Of a stretch of 64,000 bases of DNA, positions 1 to 8,083 are shown one piece after another; within the stretch, counting starts at the first letter, position 1; every line of letters starts with the position of its first letter. The DNA comes from Mesorhizobium escarrei (GTDB lineage Bacteria; Pseudomonadota; Alphaproteobacteria; Rhizobiales; Rhizobiaceae). Under the pieces are notes generated by a model that was given only the letters and a program-made list of their open reading frames with translations, made no database searches and was not told the DNA's origin. The stretch is taken from assembly GCF_935825525.1 (NCBI RefSeq), contig NZ_CAKXZT010000174.1, positions 1 through 64,000 on the forward strand. The letters run 5' to 3'. The translations under genes and the position numbers were made by a program.

Positions 1-58
1 CGTAACCCTTCACAGAACCGGACGTCGCGCCACACGATTTTGGAATGTATATCACAAA

Positions 59-135
59 TGGCGCGCCCGAAGAGATTCGAACTCCTGACCCCCAGATTCG
101 TAGTCTGGTGCTCTATCCAGCTGAGCTACGGGCGC
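59..135 (-). tRNA. tRNA-Arg (anticodon ACG)
   Basis: Read on the minus strand this folds as a complete cloverleaf: a 7-bp acceptor stem (GCGCCCG with CGGGCGC), D stem GCTC/GAGC, anticodon stem CCAGA/TCTGG with loop CTACGAA, and a T arm with TTCGAAT. The anticodon is ACG, which decodes arginine CGN codons after deamination to inosine. The 3' CCA is encoded, giving 77 nt. No terminator-like T run is evident in the 58 bases left of it. Confidence 0.95.
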
Positions 136-285
136 GCAACAGGCCATGCTTTACATGGCCCCGCGATCCGATCCTCAACGACCGGCCGCGATGTGACGTG
201 TTCCCTAGCGACTGAATTTCCGAAAAGCAAGCCGATCCGGCAAAAGTTTTGCTGTTGTGCCTGGCGAGGATCGGGCGGGCGACGA

Positions 286-1773
286 TCAGGCCGGGCGGCG
301 CAGGCCGTTGCGGGCCTGGTCGAGCCGGACCGGCTGGTCGGGAATGGTGACCGCGAATGTGGTGCGGCCGCCTCTGCTTTCTACAAGCTCCACCGTGCCG
401 CCATGGGCGCGGATCAATTCATAGGCGATGGCCAGGCCAAGGCCGGTGCCGCCGCTGCGGGCCGAGCCGCGGAACGCCGCGAACAGGTTCTCGCGCGCCT
501 TCGGCGGCAGGCCGGGTCCGGTGTCGGTGACGGTGATGCGGCTGACGCTGCCGACGCGCTCGGCCGACACTTCCAGCCGGCGCACCACCGCGCTTTCCGC
601 GTCCGCCGCCATCGCCTGGACGGCGTTGCGGCAAAGATTGGTGAGCACGCGAAAAAGCTGATCGGAATCGGCATCCACCTCGAAAGCCAGATCGACGGCA
701 TTGACGAATTCGATGCCGCCTTCGGTGTCGAGCAGACCGTGGACGTCGTCGACCAGCTGGCGCAGCCTGAGCCTGCGGCGCGAGGGCGGCGGCTCCTGGG
801 TCCGGCCATAGGCAAGCACACCTTCCGAATAGGATACGGCACGATCGAGCGCGCGCAGCAGTTTTGGCGCGAAGGCCTGCACGGTCGGATCCTTGACCTG
901 GCGCAGACGGTCCGACATCAGCTGCGCCGACGCCAGGATATTGCGCATGTCATGGTTGATCTTCGACACGGCGAGGCCAAGGTCGGCGAGATGCTTCTGC
1001 TCGGAGAGCATCTTTTGCAGCCGCTCCTGCATCTGCGAGAGCTCGCGCTCCGCAACGCCGATCTCGTCGGCGCGGGCAGCAGGGCGGATGATCCGGCCGG
1101 GGTCGTCGGGCGCCTCCGAAAAAGCCAGCATCGAGCGCGTCATTGTCCGTATCGGGCCGATCATGATCAGGTCTATGGCGGCATAGACCAGCATGGCGGT
1201 GAACAGCGAGATCAGCAGCGAGACGAAGGCGACGTTGCGCGAATAGATGAGCATGGCATTGCGCAGGCTGTAGTCGGGCATGATCAGCTCGAATTCCTTG
1301 TCGCTGTCGCCGACCGGCCCGAAAACGCGCAGCATCCGCTCGCCGCCGAAAAACAGCGTGTCCAAGGCGCCGGTCATGCCCTCGATCAGGCCGACATTGG
1401 CAATGTCGATATGCTCGTCGACATGCGGCGGCATCTCAGCCACGACCAGAAGCCGCGAGACGCCGCCGTCGCGCACGGCGATCGCCTTGGCGCCGATGGC
1501 CATCAGCACATCGTTCTGGGCGGCGCGCGACAGCGAGGCGGGTTCTCCCTGCACCAGCACGATCGAGACAGCCGCGGCGGTGCTCAGCCTTTCCTTCAGC
1601 CAGCTCAGCCGGTAGCTGGCGATCCAGGGCAGAAAGATGAGGATCTCGGCCAGGAGCACGAAGACGATGGTGAGCAGCAGGAGCTTTGTCGACAATCCAC
1701 GCGACAAGGGCACCCTGCGGGCGGCTGCGGTCGCCCGATCGGTCCTTTCGTCCCCGGATGGGATTTCACTCAT
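286..1773 (-). CDS. Membrane-bound sensor histidine kinase
   Basis: A 495-residue kinase of a two-component system with no response regulator beside it. Transmembrane helices lie at about 30-52 and 181-205 and flank a periplasmic sensing region, so it should detect an extracytoplasmic signal. A HAMP-like segment follows, then an H box with the phospho-accepting His at about 274 (KINHDMRN). The ATPase domain has an N box (NLCRNAVQ, about 379-386), G1 (DTGPGLP, about 417) and G2 (GGTGLGLA, about 441). The ATG is preceded by AAAAGG. It is transcribed away from rpmH. The signal and the partner cannot be told from sequence. Confidence 0.88.
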   Translation of the reverse strand: MSEIPSGDERTDRATAAARRVPLSRGLSTKLLLLTIVFVLLAEILIFLPWIASYRLSWLKERLSTAAAVSIVLVQGEPASLSRAAQNDVLMAIGAKAIAVRDGGVSRLLVVAEMPPHVDEHIDIANVGLIEGMTGALDTLFFGGERMLRVFGPVGDSDKEFELIMPDYSLRNAMLIYSRNVAFVSLLISLFTAMLVYAAIDLIMIGPIRTMTRSMLAFSEAPDDPGRIIRPAARADEIGVAERELSQMQERLQKMLSEQKHLADLGLAVSKINHDMRNILASAQLMSDRLRQVKDPTVQAFAPKLLRALDRAVSYSEGVLAYGRTQEPPPSRRRLRLRQLVDDVHGLLDTEGGIEFVNAVDLAFEVDADSDQLFRVLTNLCRNAVQAMAADAESAVVRRLEVSAERVGSVSRITVTDTGPGLPPKARENLFAAFRGSARSGGTGLGLAIAYELIRAHGGTVELVESRGGRTTFAVTIPDQPVRLDQARNGLRRPA

Positions 1774-1925
1774 GCTGCCTTTTCTTCACGATCACTTGAT
1801 AAGCCAAGATTAGGCCATTGCGGCTTTTTTGCCAATTTCATCCTTCGTCCCAATACGGGCAAGACCGCCCAGACTTCGGCCATCACTCCAGCGTTGACCA
1901 GAGACGCCGGAATGTCGGCGCCGGA

Positions 1926-1954
1926 TTGACTTCCAAAACCCTTCTTTCTATAAG
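1926..1954 (+). promoter_or_regulatory. Candidate promoter of rpmH-rnpA
   Basis: TTGACT at 1926-1931 and TATAAG at 1949-1954 are separated by 17 bases, a good sigma-70-type match about 120 bases ahead of rpmH. It lies in the 302-base gap at 1774-2075 between the divergent sensor kinase and rpmH, where I see no other gene. A 95-codon minus-strand ORF there has no coding character. Confidence 0.55.
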
Positions 1955-2075
1955 CCCGCTCACGCTCGGGCCATTCGTCCCGGCGCGGTTTCGATCGCGC
2001 CAAAGCCGGCCGGGCAAAGCTCCTGTTACAGAGTGACAGAATCAAGAAGGGCCGCACCCCGCGGTATTAAAACAA

Positions 2076-2210
2076 ATGAAGCGTACCTACCAACCGTCCA
2101 AACTCGTCCGCAAACGCCGGCACGGTTTTCGTGCCCGCATGGCCACCAAGGGTGGTCGTGGCGTCGTCGCAGCCCGCCGCAACCGCGGCCGCAAGCGGCT
2201 CAGCGCCTGA
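2076..2210 (+). CDS. rpmH: 50S ribosomal protein L34
   Basis: A 44-residue, extremely basic protein beginning MKRTYQPSKLVRKRRHGF and ending RNRGRKRLSA, the standard L34 sequence at its full usual length. It binds 23S rRNA in the large ribosomal subunit. The ATG follows an AT-rich AAAACAA stretch. It heads the classic bacterial series rpmH-rnpA-yidC, and rnpA begins 16 bases after its stop. It is probably driven by the promoter about 120 bases upstream. Confidence 0.97.
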   Translation: MKRTYQPSKLVRKRRHGFRARMATKGGRGVVAARRNRGRKRLSA

Positions 2211-2226
2211 ACGGAAGACGAGATCG

Positions 2227-2580
2227 TTGCCCGCAACCGGCAAGCCAGTGGGAGCACATCCCAAGCGGCTTCTGAAGCGCGCGGAATTCCTGGCCGTCCG
2301 GCGTGGCGAAAAGCGCCGCGGGCGGCTTTTTCTCGTCGAGGTTCTCGACCGCAGCGACGCAGAGGCGCCTCGCGTCGGCTACACGGTCACCAAGAAGGTC
2401 GGCAACGCAGTCGTCCGCAACCGCATCCGGCGGCGGCTGAGAGAAGCCGTGCGCACGCATGCCGCGGGTGACATGAAGCCAGGCAATGACTATGTCATCG
2501 TCGGGCGCGAAGATGTGCTTGCCATCCCGTTCGGTCAGTTGAAGGCCGAACTCTCACGCCGACTGCGCGGAACACGATAG
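2227..2580 (+). CDS. rnpA: Ribonuclease P protein component
   Basis: Protein subunit of RNase P, which with the RNA subunit trims the 5' leader from tRNA precursors. The family core is clear: a central VGYTVTKKVGNAVVRN segment followed by the signature RNRIRRRLREAVR that contacts RNA. The frame is open further upstream, overlapping rpmH, but no homologous sequence starts there. I chose the TTG at 2227, just after rpmH, with GGAAGACGAG upstream, giving 117 residues, close to the family length. A GTG at 2248 is the alternative. yidC follows 13 bases after the stop. Confidence 0.9.
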   Translation: MPATGKPVGAHPKRLLKRAEFLAVRRGEKRRGRLFLVEVLDRSDAEAPRVGYTVTKKVGNAVVRNRIRRRLREAVRTHAAGDMKPGNDYVIVGREDVLAIPFGQLKAELSRRLRGTR

Positions 2581-2593
2581 GCTAAGGCTTTCG

Positions 2594-4417
2594 ATGGAAA
2601 ACAACCGGAACTTCTTCATCACCATCGCGCTGTCGGTGCTGATCCTGTCGCTTTGGCAGTATTTTTACGTGCTGCCGCACAGCGAGGCGCAACGCGAGGC
2701 GGCCCGTATCGAAGAGCAGCGGCTAGCGGAGCAGAAGAAGGCGGCCGAAGCCGCCAGTCCGGGCGGCAGCGAAACGCCGGTGCCGCAGCAAGGCGCCATT
2801 CCTAATGCACCCAATGCATCGGGAACCGACGGCACGACGCTGGCCAGCCGCGAGCAGGCGCTGGCGTCGACGAAGCGCGTCAGGATTGACACACCGAGCC
2901 TGGAGGGCTCGATCAATCTCACCGGCGCCCGTCTCGACGACCTCAAGCTCAAGCACTACAGGCTGACGGTCGACAAGAACTCGCCCGAGATCGAGCTGCT
3001 CAACCCGGCGGCGCTGCCCACTGGCTACTATGCCGAGATCGGCTTTGTCGGCAGCGACAAGACCGGCACGGTGCCGGGCCCGGAAACCGTGTGGACCGTC
3101 GACGGCAATGCGACGCTGACACCGGCGACCCCGGTCACGCTGAGCTTCACCAACGACAAGGGCCTGACCTTCAAGCGCACCTTCTCCGTCGACAGCGACT
3201 ACATGTTCACGGTCTCGGACATGGTGCAGAATTTGGGTTCAGCTGCTGTCACCCTGTCGAATTACGGCCGTGTCACCCGCTTCGACAAGCCTGCCGTTGC
3301 CAGCATCTATGTGCTGCATGAGGGGCTGATCGGCGTCACCGGCACCGAAGGTTTGCAGGAACACAAATACGCGGCCGTCGAGGAGGACAAGCAGTACACG
3401 CCGGGCAAGTCGACCGATGGCTGGCTGGGCATCACCGACAAATACTGGGCGGTGACGCTGGTGCCAACCGAGAAGCAGCCGTTCCAGCCGCGTTACGCCT
3501 ATTTTGAGGACGGCCGCCCGCGTTACCAGGCCGACTTCCTCACCGACCCGATCACCGTCGATGCCGGCCAGTCGGCGACAGTCGAGAGCGAAATCTTCGC
3601 CGGCGCAAAGGAAGTCGCCAAGGTCAACGCCTATGCGGAAGACCGCAACATCAGGCTGTTCGACCGTTTGATCGACTGGGGATGGTTCATCTGGATCACC
3701 AAGCCGATGTTCTATCTGATCGACACGATGTACAAATTTTTCGGCAATTTCGGCCTGGCCATCCTGGCCACCACCGTCGTCGTCAAGGCCCTCTTCTATC
3801 CGCTCGCCAACAAGTCCTACGCGTCGATGGCGAACATGAAGAAGGTGCAGCCCAAGATGCTCGAGATCCGCGAGAAGTACGCGGACGACAAGATGAAGCA
3901 GCAACAGGCGATGATGGAGCTCTATAAGACCGAGAAGATCAATCCGCTCGCCGGCTGCTGGCCGGTGGCGCTGCAGATCCCGGTCTTCTTTGCGCTCTAC
4001 AAGGTACTCTACATCACCATCGAGATGCGGCACGCACCGTTCTTCGGCTGGATTCAGGATCTGGCGGCGCCCGATCCGACCTCGATCTTCAACCTGTTCG
4101 GCCTCATTCCGATCGCGCTTCCGGATATGTTGATGATCGGCGTCTGGCCGCTGATCATGGGCCTGACCATGTTCCTGCAGATGCGCATGAACCCGACGCC
4201 GCCGGACCCAACGCAGGCCATGATCTTCACCTGGATGCCGGTGGTCTTCACGTTCATGATGGCGGGTTTTCCGGCCGGCCTCGTCATCTACTGGGCTTGG
4301 AACAATTTGCTTTCGATCATCCAGCAAGGCGTGATCATGAAGCGGCAGGGCGCCAAGATCGAATTGTGGGACAATCTGGTCGCGCTGTTCCGGAAGAAAC
4401 CGTCGCCGGCGGAATAG
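2594..4417 (+). CDS. yidC: Membrane protein insertase YidC
   Basis: YidC/Oxa1-family insertase of the inner membrane, which inserts and folds membrane proteins alone or with SecYEG. The 607-residue protein has the Gram-negative layout: an N-terminal helix at about 6-25, a low-complexity Ala/Glu/Gln stretch, a periplasmic beta domain at about 95-355, and the conserved insertase core with five C-terminal helices (about 365-585). It ends in a basic tail typical of the ribosome-facing side. The start ATG lies 13 bases after rnpA, which supports co-transcription. Length and order match rhizobial YidC. Confidence 0.96.
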   Translation: MENNRNFFITIALSVLILSLWQYFYVLPHSEAQREAARIEEQRLAEQKKAAEAASPGGSETPVPQQGAIPNAPNASGTDGTTLASREQALASTKRVRIDTPSLEGSINLTGARLDDLKLKHYRLTVDKNSPEIELLNPAALPTGYYAEIGFVGSDKTGTVPGPETVWTVDGNATLTPATPVTLSFTNDKGLTFKRTFSVDSDYMFTVSDMVQNLGSAAVTLSNYGRVTRFDKPAVASIYVLHEGLIGVTGTEGLQEHKYAAVEEDKQYTPGKSTDGWLGITDKYWAVTLVPTEKQPFQPRYAYFEDGRPRYQADFLTDPITVDAGQSATVESEIFAGAKEVAKVNAYAEDRNIRLFDRLIDWGWFIWITKPMFYLIDTMYKFFGNFGLAILATTVVVKALFYPLANKSYASMANMKKVQPKMLEIREKYADDKMKQQQAMMELYKTEKINPLAGCWPVALQIPVFFALYKVLYITIEMRHAPFFGWIQDLAAPDPTSIFNLFGLIPIALPDMLMIGVWPLIMGLTMFLQMRMNPTPPDPTQAMIFTWMPVVFTFMMAGFPAGLVIYWAWNNLLSIIQQGVIMKRQGAKIELWDNLVALFRKKPSPAE

Positions 4418-4606
4418 AAGGAGCCCCTTTCCGCCGAATCCAGGAAGCCCCGGCGCGGCGGTAGACGCCTCCGCGACCTATAAGCTCCGCTGTCGTTTCA
4501 GGAGCGCTCCGCGATGAACAGGTAAGGATGATCCGCCGTGCACGCGGTTGGCGCTGCCGGGCGGATCGCACTATTTGACCTGTTATTTCGTCGCTGGAGC
4601 CAGACC

Positions 4607-5245
4607 ATGATCGGACCCAACCCTAACATCAAGCACCCGATCCCGATGCATACCCGCGTCGGCTTCCTGAAGGGGCTGGTCACGGCGCCGAACATCGAGA
4701 TCGGCGACTTCACCTATTATGACGATCCGGACGGGCCGGACAAATTCGCCGAGCGATGCGTGCTGCATCACTATCCATTCATTGGCGACCGGCTGATCAT
4801 CGGCAAGTTCTGCGCCATCGCCGAGGGGGCGCGCTTTATCATGAACGGCGCCAATCATGCCATGTCCGGCTTTTCGACCTATCCGTTCAACATCTTCGGT
4901 CATGGCTGGGAAGAGGGTTTCGATCCGGCGACCTGGTCGAAGGAATTGCGCGGCGACACAGTGATCGGCAATGATGTATGGATCGGCATGGAAGCGGCGA
5001 TCCTGCCCGGCGTGGCGATCGGCCATGGCGCCATCGTTGCGGCAAAGTCGGTGGTGACGCATGACGTGCCGCCCTATGCGATCGTCGCCGGCAATGCGGC
5101 CAAGGTGGTGAAGATGCGTTTCGACGACAGGACCATCCGGCGGCTTTTGGCGGCGGCGTGGTGGGATTGGCCGGTGGAAAAGATCAGCCGCAACCTCAAT
5201 GCCATTCGTGGCGCCGATATTTCTGTTCTGGAGGCAGCGGTTTGA
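4607..5245 (+). CDS. Vat/xenobiotic-type hexapeptide acetyltransferase
   Basis: A left-handed beta-helix acyltransferase with repeating hexapeptides (for example around DVWIGMEAAILPGVAIGHGAI) and the loop NGANHAMSGFSTYPFNIFG, typical of the xenobiotic acetyltransferase group that includes streptogramin A acetyltransferases (Vat) and chloramphenicol acetyltransferase CatB. The catalytic His is probably in NHAM. It would transfer acetyl from acetyl-CoA to a hydroxyl, but the substrate is unknown and a chromosomal housekeeping role is as likely as resistance. I chose ATG 4607 because GGAGCC lies just upstream; the frame stays open further 5'. Its stop overlaps the engB start by 4 bases. Confidence 0.85.
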   Translation: MIGPNPNIKHPIPMHTRVGFLKGLVTAPNIEIGDFTYYDDPDGPDKFAERCVLHHYPFIGDRLIIGKFCAIAEGARFIMNGANHAMSGFSTYPFNIFGHGWEEGFDPATWSKELRGDTVIGNDVWIGMEAAILPGVAIGHGAIVAAKSVVTHDVPPYAIVAGNAAKVVKMRFDDRTIRRLLAAAWWDWPVEKISRNLNAIRGADISVLEAAV

Positions 5246-5901
5246 ACGCGTTGAACAAGTCCGTGATCGGCATCGAGCTGTTCACGCGGCCGTGGATCTT
5301 CATCCGCGGCGTGCCGGCGATGAAGTTCCTGCCGCCGGAAGGACCGCCGGAGATCGCCTTTGCCGGCCGCTCGAATGTCGGCAAATCGTCGCTGATCAAC
5401 GCGCTGGTCAATCAGAAGGGACTGGCGCGCACGTCCAATACGCCGGGGCGGACGCAGGAACTCAACTATTTCGTTCCGGGCGGGTTTTCCGGCGAAGGCG
5501 CCGACCTGCCGCCGATGGCGCTGGTCGACATGCCGGGCTACGGCTACGCCACCGCGCCCAAGGAAAAGGTCGACGACTGGACGAAACTCGTCTTCGACTA
5601 TCTCAAGGGCCGCGTCACGCTGAAGCGCGTCTACCTGCTGATCGACGCCCGCCATGGCATCAAGGCCAAGGATGACGAAGTGCTGTCGCTGCTCGACAAG
5701 GCGGCGGTGTCCTATCAGATCGTGCTGACCAAGACCGATAAGATCAAAGCGGCCGGCGTGCCGCGATTGATCGAAGAGACACTGCAGAAGATCAAGAAGC
5801 GGCCGGCCGCGTTTCCGTTCGTTCTCGCCACGTCTGCGGAAAAGAGCGAGGGCCTCGAGGAATTGCGCGCGGCGATCGTGCTGGCGGCCAATGGCGGCTA
5901 A
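5242..5901 (+). CDS. engB: Ribosome biogenesis GTP-binding protein EngB/YihA
   Basis: A P-loop GTPase needed for 50S ribosome assembly. G1 (GRSNVGKSS), G3 (DMPGYG), G4 (TKTDK) and a G5 SA are all visible, so the GTPase is complete at 219 residues. The frame is open upstream. The TTG at 5242 is favoured because GGAGG sits 7 bases before it (5230-5234) and because it overlaps the preceding stop as TTGA, which implies translational coupling. In many rhizobia engB follows yidC directly; here the acetyltransferase lies between. The TAA stop touches a palindromic repeat. Confidence 0.93.
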   Translation: MNALNKSVIGIELFTRPWIFIRGVPAMKFLPPEGPPEIAFAGRSNVGKSSLINALVNQKGLARTSNTPGRTQELNYFVPGGFSGEGADLPPMALVDMPGYGYATAPKEKVDDWTKLVFDYLKGRVTLKRVYLLIDARHGIKAKDDEVLSLLDKAAVSYQIVLTKTDKIKAAGVPRLIEETLQKIKKRPAAFPFVLATSAEKSEGLEELRAAIVLAANGG

Positions 5902-6009
5902 TGCATGTCGCGCAAAAAAGTGCAGCGGCTTTGCGAGAACGACATGCATTGCATAAAACAACAGCCTAAACGCGTCGGGTCAGGCCGGTCAAACGCGACG
6001 CGCTTTAGG
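5901..6009. repeat. Palindromic intergenic repeat, family A, copy 1
   Basis: This fills the gap between convergent engB and the TetR gene. It holds two inverted-repeat modules: ATGCATGTCG ... CGACATGCAT around a GCAGCGGCTTTGCG centre, then AACGCGTCG ... CGACGCGCTTTAG. Related copies occur at 16756-16887, 22929-23056, 31995-32115 and 36490-36579. Both ends coincide with stop codons: the engB TAA on the left and the TetR TAA on the right. Confidence 0.85.
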
Positions 6010-6724
6010 ACTTTGCCTCCAGCGCAATCGTCTGGGTGCTTTCTTCCGTGGCGAGCCTTTCGGTGCCGTAAGCCTTCAGGAACATGCCGACGCCCGACCT
6101 GACGATGTGGTCGATTTCATCCTGGCTCGGCGCCTTGGTGCGGTAGGCAAATATGCACTGACGGAAAAGGCCCGCCAGGCACAGTTCGGTGAACTGATAG
6201 GCGGCAAGATCGACATCGTCGATCTTGAGCAGGCCGCGCTCGATGGCGGCATTGAGAAAAGCAACGACCTTGTCGTGGCCGCGTTTCGGGCCGCCTTCGT
6301 AAAAACGCGCGCCAAGCTCGGGCATCCTGTCGGACGCGCCGATTACGGTGCGCTGCGCCTGGACGACCTTGGCCGACGTGATCTTGAGGGACAGCACTTT
6401 GCCGAACTTCACCAGCGTCTCGCGAAGGTCGTCGGCGCGGTCAAGCATCTCGTACATGTTCTTGAAGATCGTGCCGCGCTCTTCCTCGATCAGCGCCTCG
6501 AACAGCTCTTCCTTGTTGGCGAAGTAGACATAGATTGTTCCCTTGGAAACGCCGGCCTCGCGGGTGATGTCGTTCATCGACGCCGCTTCGAAGCCCTTGT
6601 CGATGAAGACACGACGCGCGCCCTCGATGATCTGGCTGCGCTTGACCGGGTCCTGTCCGGCCGCCGGGCGGCCGCGACGCAGGCCATCCAGCAGGTCGCA
6701 CTGGTCCTTGTCGGGCTCGGTCAA
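6005..6724 (-). CDS. TetR/AcrR-family repressor of the adjacent efflux pump
   Basis: A 239-residue regulator with an N-terminal TetR helix-turn-helix at about 30-75 (MNDITREAGVSKGTIYVYF) and an all-helical ligand-binding C-terminal half. It is divergent from the emrA/emrB-like pair, and two copies of GAACCG-NN-CGGTTC lie in the shared promoter region, so it very likely represses both itself and the pump until a toxic ligand binds. The start is TTG at 6724 (GAGGTG upstream). Its stop codon falls inside a palindromic repeat. Confidence 0.88.
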   Translation of the reverse strand: MTEPDKDQCDLLDGLRRGRPAAGQDPVKRSQIIEGARRVFIDKGFEAASMNDITREAGVSKGTIYVYFANKEELFEALIEEERGTIFKNMYEMLDRADDLRETLVKFGKVLSLKITSAKVVQAQRTVIGASDRMPELGARFYEGGPKRGHDKVVAFLNAAIERGLLKIDDVDLAAYQFTELCLAGLFRQCIFAYRTKAPSQDEIDHIVRSGVGMFLKAYGTERLATEESTQTIALEAKS

Positions 6725-6745
6725 AACGTCACACCTCGAAAAAAT

Positions 6746-6763
6746 TCGAACCGATCGGTTCGA
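6746..6763. promoter_or_regulatory. TetR operator 1
   Basis: A perfect 18-bp palindrome, TCGAACCGATCGGTTCGA, about 22 bases upstream of the TetR start. The core is GAACCG-AT-CGGTTC. The same half-sites recur at 6811-6824, centre to centre 63 bp, which is close to six helical turns. Confidence 0.75.
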
Positions 6764-6810
6764 TCATCCTTGATATGGCCCTCTCTCCGCGCTAAGTCAA
6801 CGGCAGTATC

Positions 6811-6824
6811 GAACCGAACGGTTC
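6811..6824. promoter_or_regulatory. TetR operator 2
   Basis: GAACCG-AA-CGGTTC has the same half-sites as the palindrome at 6746-6763 with a different 2-bp spacer. It lies about 57 bases ahead of the pump's first gene, placed to block its promoter. Confidence 0.72.
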
Positions 6825-6880
6825 AGTCTGACTGATTTCCCGAGAGATGCCCAGCCTTTAGCAATGCCAAGAGAGATGCC

Positions 6881-8062
6881 ATGTCCTCGAACGCGACCCC
6901 CACCGCCGAAGTCCGTTCCTTCCCCAACGCCAAGGTCGCGCCGCCAGCCGAAGCGCCGAACGGACCGACTGAGCCCGCAATAAGTCCTCCGGCCGAGGCG
7001 CCGGCCAAAAAGAAACGCTCGGCACGCTCCTTTCTGTTGCCGATCATTGCGCTTGGCTTGCTGGGCGCAGGCGCCTGGTATGGCTACGATTACTGGACCG
7101 ACGGGCGTTTCATGATCTCCACCGACGACGCCTATGTCCAAGCCGACATGGCGTTCATTTCGCCGAAAATTTCCGGCTATGTCGATCAGGTCAAGGTGAC
7201 CGAGAACCAGCAGGTCAAGGCCGGCGACCCGTTGCTGGTCGTCGACAATGGCGACTACAAAATAGCGGTCGCCCAGGCCGAGGCGCAGATCGCCACCTTG
7301 AGCAAGACGCTCGACCGTATCGACGCCCAGACCGAGGCGGCGCGCGCCTCGCTCGAGCAGGCGCAGGCGCAGAAGACCGCCGACCAGGCCGCCGCCGCCA
7401 ATGCGGCGCGGGTTCAAGCGCGCGCCGCCCAATTGCTCAAGACACATGTCGGCACCCAGGCCCAACTGGACGATGCCCAGACCGCGGTCGAGCAGGCCAA
7501 TGCCGCCCTTGTCGGCGCCGACGCCCAGATCGCGGCGGCTGAGGCCAATATCGGTGTGCTTCAGGCGCAGCGCGCGGAGACGGCAAGCACACTGGCGTCG
7601 CTGCAGCTTGCCAGGGACAAGGCCGCGCGGGACCTGTCGTTCACCGTGCTCCGCGCGCCCTATGACGGTGTCGTCGGCAACCGCTCGGTCGAGCAGGGCG
7701 ACCTGATCAGCCCCGGACAGAAGCTCGCGGTCATCGTGCCAATGGACAAGCTCTATATCGTCGCCAATTTCAAGGAGACCCAGCTTGCCCGGCTGGTGCC
7801 TGGTGAAAAGGTCAGGATTTCGGTCGACGCGATCGACGGCCAGGATTTCGAAGGCACCGTCTCGTCGTTGGCGCCGGCATCCGGCGCGGTGTTCTCGCTG
7901 CTGCCGCCGGAAAACGCCACCGGCAATTTCACCAAGGTCGTGCAGCGCGTCCCGGTTCGCATCGACGTGCCGGCGGATGTGCTGAAGACAGGCAAGCTGC
8001 GCGCCGGCCTCAGCGTCATCGTCGCCGTCGACAGCCGCACCGCACCTTCGGCATCGAAATAG
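6881..8062 (+). CDS. HlyD/EmrA-family periplasmic adaptor of a multidrug efflux pump
   Basis: The membrane-fusion subunit of a tripartite drug exporter (393 residues). There is a proline-rich cytoplasmic N-terminus, one membrane anchor at about 46-68, a lipoyl/barrel-sandwich half-motif around ISGYVDQVKVTENQQVKAGD, a long Ala/Gln-rich coiled-coil hairpin (about 130-250), the second lipoyl half (APYDGVVGNRSVEQGD) and a beta-barrel. It bridges the inner-membrane transporter encoded 21 bases downstream to an outer-membrane channel that is not encoded here. Expression is probably controlled by the divergent TetR protein. Confidence 0.9.
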   Translation: MSSNATPTAEVRSFPNAKVAPPAEAPNGPTEPAISPPAEAPAKKKRSARSFLLPIIALGLLGAGAWYGYDYWTDGRFMISTDDAYVQADMAFISPKISGYVDQVKVTENQQVKAGDPLLVVDNGDYKIAVAQAEAQIATLSKTLDRIDAQTEAARASLEQAQAQKTADQAAAANAARVQARAAQLLKTHVGTQAQLDDAQTAVEQANAALVGADAQIAAAEANIGVLQAQRAETASTLASLQLARDKAARDLSFTVLRAPYDGVVGNRSVEQGDLISPGQKLAVIVPMDKLYIVANFKETQLARLVPGEKVRISVDAIDGQDFEGTVSSLAPASGAVFSLLPPENATGNFTKVVQRVPVRIDVPADVLKTGKLRAGLSVIVAVDSRTAPSASK

Positions 8063-8083
8063 GCCGGCGCCTGGAGCAACGTC

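Noticed and set aside
40..1929. A 629-codon plus-strand ORF covering the sensor kinase
   Set aside because: It is antisense to a protein with complete kinase motifs, crosses the tRNA gene and has no ribosome-binding site or family features; long antisense frames are expected in GC-rich DNA.
1770..2057. A 95-codon minus-strand ORF in the rpmH leader
   Set aside because: It overlaps a good rpmH promoter, has no ribosome-binding site and resembles nothing known.
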